64,000 nucleotides of DNA, from positions 87,234 through 151,233 of the forward strand of contig NZ_QSGS01000007.1 in NCBI RefSeq assembly GCF_003467445.1, written 5' to 3'. A model generated the notes under the pieces. The model saw only the letters and a list, made by a program, of their open reading frames with translations, did no database searches and was not told the DNA's origin. Numbering within the stretch: position 1 is the stretch's first letter; every line of letters begins with the position of its first letter. Shown one piece after another: positions 61,813 through 64,000 of the stretch. This DNA comes from Exiguobacterium sp. AM39-5BH (lineage in GTDB: Bacteria; Bacillota; Bacilli; Exiguobacteriales; Exiguobacteriaceae). Made by a program: the position numbers and the translations under genes.

Positions 61813-62384
61813 TTGAACCCCTCCCTGTTTTGAAAGATTGTTTTTAACATTTCTCTTCCCCGGAAGATTCTTGTTTTAACCGTAGCGACCGGCATATCGA
61901 TCATAACGCTAATTTCTTTAAGTGATAAGTCATCCACGTATTTCAGCAGAAGAGGAATCCGATATTTATCCGGCAACTGCTTGATTGCTTCATGCATTTC
62001 GCCTCGAATTTCACGATGAACGACTTGAGCTTCGGGTTGGGGCGCTTCATCAGCCAAGTGATCTTGATAGGTCAAACCATCAGTGCCAGCAATCTCGGCA
62101 TCCATGGAATATTCCGGCTTTCGTTTTCTAAGACGGTCGATTGCCACGTTCGTCGCAATCCGATAAATCCACGTCTTGAACTTGTACTGAGAATCATACG
62201 TATCAATTCGAGTATACGCCCGAATGAATGTCTCCTGGGAAGCGTCTTCTGCTTCGCCGCGATCATATAATATCTTATAAGCGACAGCAAAGACACCATC
62301 CTTGTACAGTTCTACCAGCTCGGCAAACGAATCATGATTCCCCGACCTTAATTCGTCTACCAAACGGGTGGTCAGCCGTTCCAT
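61809..62384 (-). CDS. sigW: ECF sigma factor SigW
   Basis: 191 residues. Region 2: FAELVELYKDGVFAVAYKILYDRGEAEDASQETFIRAY, including the -10 recognising helix with KFKTWIYRIATNVAIDRLRK. Region 4: LPDKYRIPLLLKYVDDLSLKEISVMIDMPVATVKTRIFRGR. The gene order sigW-rsiW and the promoter at 62426-62454 identify it as SigW, the envelope-stress sigma factor. ATG 62384 has AGAGGGG upstream. Confidence 0.95.
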   Translation of the reverse strand: MERLTTRLVDELRSGNHDSFAELVELYKDGVFAVAYKILYDRGEAEDASQETFIRAYTRIDTYDSQYKFKTWIYRIATNVAIDRLRKRKPEYSMDAEIAGTDGLTYQDHLADEAPQPEAQVVHREIRGEMHEAIKQLPDKYRIPLLLKYVDDLSLKEISVMIDMPVATVKTRIFRGREMLKTIFQNREGFN

Positions 62385-62425
62385 CAGTCCACTTCCCCTC
62401 TCCGCAACTTATGCGGTCGTCCTTC

Positions 62426-62454
62426 TATACGAGTCAATCATTATGGAGGTTTCA
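62426..62454 (-). promoter_or_regulatory. Sigma-W type autoregulatory promoter
   Basis: On the minus strand TGAAAC (62454-62449) is separated by 17 bases from CGTATA (62431-62426), matching the SigW consensus TGAAAC-N16/17-CGTA. It lies 42 bases before the sigW start, so sigW activates itself. Confidence 0.85.
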
Positions 62455-62473
62455 AAAAAATAATAAAACGACA

Positions 62474-62516
62474 AAAAAGTTTCCAAGTCCATTGTAGCAA
62501 ACAGACTTGGAAACTG
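62474..62516 (-). terminator. Arginase gene terminator (minus)
   Basis: GTTTCCAAGTC...GACTTGGAAAC 11-bp stem with T6 on the minus strand, between rocF and sigW. Confidence 0.88.
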
Positions 62517-62521
62517 TAAGG

Positions 62522-63427
62522 TCATGATACAGGCTTGTTTTCCAACAAAAGGTTTTCTTTGGATTTTAAAATCGTCTTACATAACTCGAACGCCAAATGA
62601 GCCGTTGTATCGTTATGGTCGAGCGACGGATTTAATTCTACGAGTTCGACTGCAATCAAATCATCAGCCTTCATCGCTTCAGCCAAAATGGCTTTGCCTT
62701 CTTCGACGGTCAGCCCTTGATCGACTGGGGTTCCTGTACCCGGAACCAGTTTTGCGTCCAAGCTGTCCATGTCGAAACTGAGATAGAAGCGATCCACACG
62801 GGTGCGCAAATAAGAAAGAGCCTCTTCCATCATGACATCGACACCACGTGTACGAATTTCTTCCACTGTAATCACTTTAATGCCGAGGCGATTGATTTCT
62901 CGAATCTCACCTTCATCGATGTCCCGAAGTGCCATATAGACCAAATGTTCAGGAGCGAGCTTTGGTTCACGTCCACCGACTTCGGTCAAACGGATATCTC
63001 CCATCCCCATCGCTGCGGCGAGCGGCATGCCGTGAATATTACCGGATGGTGAGGTCTCTCCCGTGTTCAAGTCAGCGTGCGCATCGACCCAAATGACGCC
63101 GTACGGTCCTGTCTTAGCAAGACCTGCGAGTGTTCCAATTGCCATGCTGTGATCGCCCCCAACAATCAACGGGAATCGCTTCGCCCGTATTTCTGCGTCG
63201 ACGACTTCAGCGAGTTCTTGAACAGTATATAAGACCCCGTCCACCCGTTTCAAGTGCTCTTCGCTGTTAAGTAATTCAGATTCAGGTAAAACACGAATCG
63301 TTTGTTGCTTCGTTTCCGCTGGCAATAGTGTTTCCAATCCAAGCGTGCGTAATTTAGATGGACCTTTTTCCACGCCATGTTTCCCCTGTCCATAACGTAG
63401 CGGTACTTCAATATATGACCAATTCAT
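62522..63427 (-). CDS. rocF: Arginase (RocF)
   Basis: 301 residues from ATG 63427 (AAGGGGG 7 bases upstream). Binuclear Mn ligands: GGDHSMAIG, WVDAHADLNTGETSPSGNIHG and SFDMDSLDAKLVPGTGTP; the SPSGNIHG segment separates arginase from agmatinase. It hydrolyses arginine to ornithine and urea. Arginase beside sigW/rsiW is a conserved Bacillales arrangement. The longer in-frame upstream start crosses the tRNA terminator and is rejected. Confidence 0.93.
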   Translation of the reverse strand: MNWSYIEVPLRYGQGKHGVEKGPSKLRTLGLETLLPAETKQQTIRVLPESELLNSEEHLKRVDGVLYTVQELAEVVDAEIRAKRFPLIVGGDHSMAIGTLAGLAKTGPYGVIWVDAHADLNTGETSPSGNIHGMPLAAAMGMGDIRLTEVGGREPKLAPEHLVYMALRDIDEGEIREINRLGIKVITVEEIRTRGVDVMMEEALSYLRTRVDRFYLSFDMDSLDAKLVPGTGTPVDQGLTVEEGKAILAEAMKADDLIAVELVELNPSLDHNDTTAHLAFELCKTILKSKENLLLENKPVS

Positions 63428-63514
63428 CCCCATTCCCCCTTGAACGTTTATGCCTTTATTGTAAACGCTATCAAACTTATGGTTCAACTTCACATCCTGA
63501 TGAATAAACATACA

Positions 63515-63552
63515 AAAAGGCAGCCTGAATGGTGGCAGGCTGCCTTTCTCTG
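63515..63552 (-). terminator. tRNA operon terminator (minus)
   Basis: GGCAGCCTG...CAGGCTGCC 9-bp stem followed on the minus strand by TTTTTG, downstream of the tRNA cluster and upstream of rocF. Confidence 0.88.
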
Positions 63553-63624
63553 TACTCTCAAGTGAATGGTTCATGGATTTAGGCAAAAAAAACTTAAGTC
63601 GTAAGTAACTTAAGAAAAAATAAA

Positions 63625-63700
63625 TGGTGGAGCCTAGCGGGATCGAACCGCTGACCTCCTGCGTGCAAGGCAGGCGCTCTCCCAGCTGAGCTAAGGCCCC
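63625..63700 (-). tRNA. tRNA-Ala(TGC)
   Basis: Cloverleaf with anticodon TGC (CTTGCAC loop), acceptor GGGGCCT/AGGCTCC including the G3:U70 pair diagnostic for alanine, T-loop GGTTCGATCC and encoded CCA. Confidence 0.95.
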
Positions 63701-63716
63701 GTTAAAGGGAATAAGA

Positions 63717-63791
63717 TGGAGCGGAAGACGGGATTCGAACCCGCGACCCCGACCTTGGCAAGGTCGTATTCTACCACTGAACTACTTCCGC
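63717..63791 (-). tRNA. tRNA-Gly(GCC)
   Basis: Acceptor GCGGAAG/CTTCCGC, anticodon GCC in CTTGCCAAG, T-arm CGGGTTCGAATCCCG, encoded CCA. Confidence 0.95.
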
Positions 63792-63798
63792 ATAAAAA

Positions 63799-63871
63799 TG
63801 AGCCATGCAGGGCTCGAACCTGCGACCCTCTGATTAAAAGTCAGATGCTCTACCAACTGAGCTAATGGCTC
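63799..63871 (-). tRNA. tRNA-Lys(TTT)
   Basis: Acceptor GAGCCAT/ATGGCTC, anticodon TTT in GACTTTTAATC, T-arm GCAGGTTCGAGCCCTGC. No encoded CCA; the base after the discriminator is T. Confidence 0.92.
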
Positions 63872-63875
63872 AACC

Positions 63876-63959
63876 TGGTGGGGGGGGCGGATTCGAACCG
63901 CCGAACCCGAGGGAGCGGATTTACAGTCCGCCGCGTTTAGCCACTTCGCTACCCCCCCC
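63876..63959 (-). tRNA. tRNA-Tyr(GTA)
   Basis: Long variable arm class II tRNA with anticodon GTA (CTGTAAA), D-arm TAGCGAAGTGGCTAAACGC, T-arm GGCGGTTCGAATCCGCC and CCA. The 5' acceptor is G7; the 3' acceptor has only six C after the T-stem where seven are needed, probably a base missing from the plus-strand G8 run at 63880-63887. Confidence 0.9.
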
Positions 63960-63965
63960 AAGGAG

Positions 63966-64000
63966 TGCCGGCGAAAGGATTCGAACCCTCGACCCTCTGA
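63966..64000 (-). tRNA. tRNA-Thr, 3' part only (window edge)
   Basis: The 3' acceptor strand CGCCGGC with discriminator A and the T-arm GAGGGTTCGAATCCTTT are visible. The anticodon lies beyond the window. The GCCGGC acceptor sequence fits tRNA-Thr of Bacillales; isotype is therefore probable rather than proven. Confidence 0.7.

Noticed and set aside
63428-63586. N-terminal extension of arginase
   Set aside because: It would translate through the tRNA terminator and lacks a ribosome site; ATG 63427 has one.
1-64000. CRISPR arrays, insertion sequences, prophage genes, rRNA
   Set aside because: No regularly spaced repeats, transposase or integrase motifs, phage structural genes or rRNA sequence were seen anywhere in the window.

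Overview
The window looks like a chromosomal segment of a Gram-positive Bacillales bacterium, most likely Exiguobacterium or a close relative. The evidence is the moderate GC content, the strong AGGAGG-type ribosome sites, the gene order sigW-rsiW-cdaA-cdaR-glmM-glmS with a glmS ribozyme, an adjacent arginase gene and a tRNA cluster, and Firmicute families such as YteA, YdhK, GrpB, MhqR-like MarR and ThiW. I see no rRNA, phage, insertion sequence or CRISPR array.

Layout: 1-7086 (minus strand) is a Gram-positive Pel exopolysaccharide locus: a secreted GH114/GH166-like hydrolase, then pelD (c-di-GMP receptor), pelE, the deacetylase pelA, the glycosyltransferase pelF and the membrane protein pelG, which runs off the left edge. 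7197-34746 is a dense mosaic of small accessory genes: K+ channel, ANT(6)/pentapeptide pair, Nudix, HAD, many GNAT acetyltransferases, PadR-HAAS regulators, aldehyde dehydrogenase, copper-binding four-helix protein, pirin, YteA, XRE, M23 hydrolase, an S66 peptidase chimera, SDR and others. 33128-35218 is an MhqR-like quinone/electrophile response locus with two operator-like palindromes. 35357-47118 holds a CAT-TPR fusion, MoxR/DUF58/DUF4129, a duplicated-domain lipoprotein, a TPP riboswitch with thiW, an LtaS-like enzyme and VOC proteins. 47221-55212 holds a chemoreceptor, a MarR-MMPL exporter operon, a renalase-like oxidoreductase, DUF975, an XRE/DUF2975 pair and a YdhK-like lipoprotein. 55350-63427 is the conserved core: glmS with its ribozyme, glmM, cdaR, cdaA, rsiW, sigW (with a sigma-W type promoter) and arginase. 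63625-64000 is a minus-strand tRNA cluster (Ala, Gly, Lys, Tyr, partial Thr).

Functional links: the Pel proteins form one c-di-GMP-controlled export machine. glmS, glmM and CdaA/CdaR couple amino-sugar and peptidoglycan precursor supply to c-di-AMP signalling, with SigW/RsiW covering envelope stress. The MarR-type regulators sit beside the detoxification or efflux genes they probably control.

A striking property is a set of reading-frame breaks that are all repaired by adding one base: pelF twice, probably pelE, the GH114/GH166-like protein, M23 hydrolase, S66 peptidase, a small lipoprotein-like gene, the chemoreceptor and possibly a small membrane protein. The tRNA-Tyr acceptor stem is also one base short. 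This suggests residual single-base deletion errors in the assembly at least as much as real gene decay.
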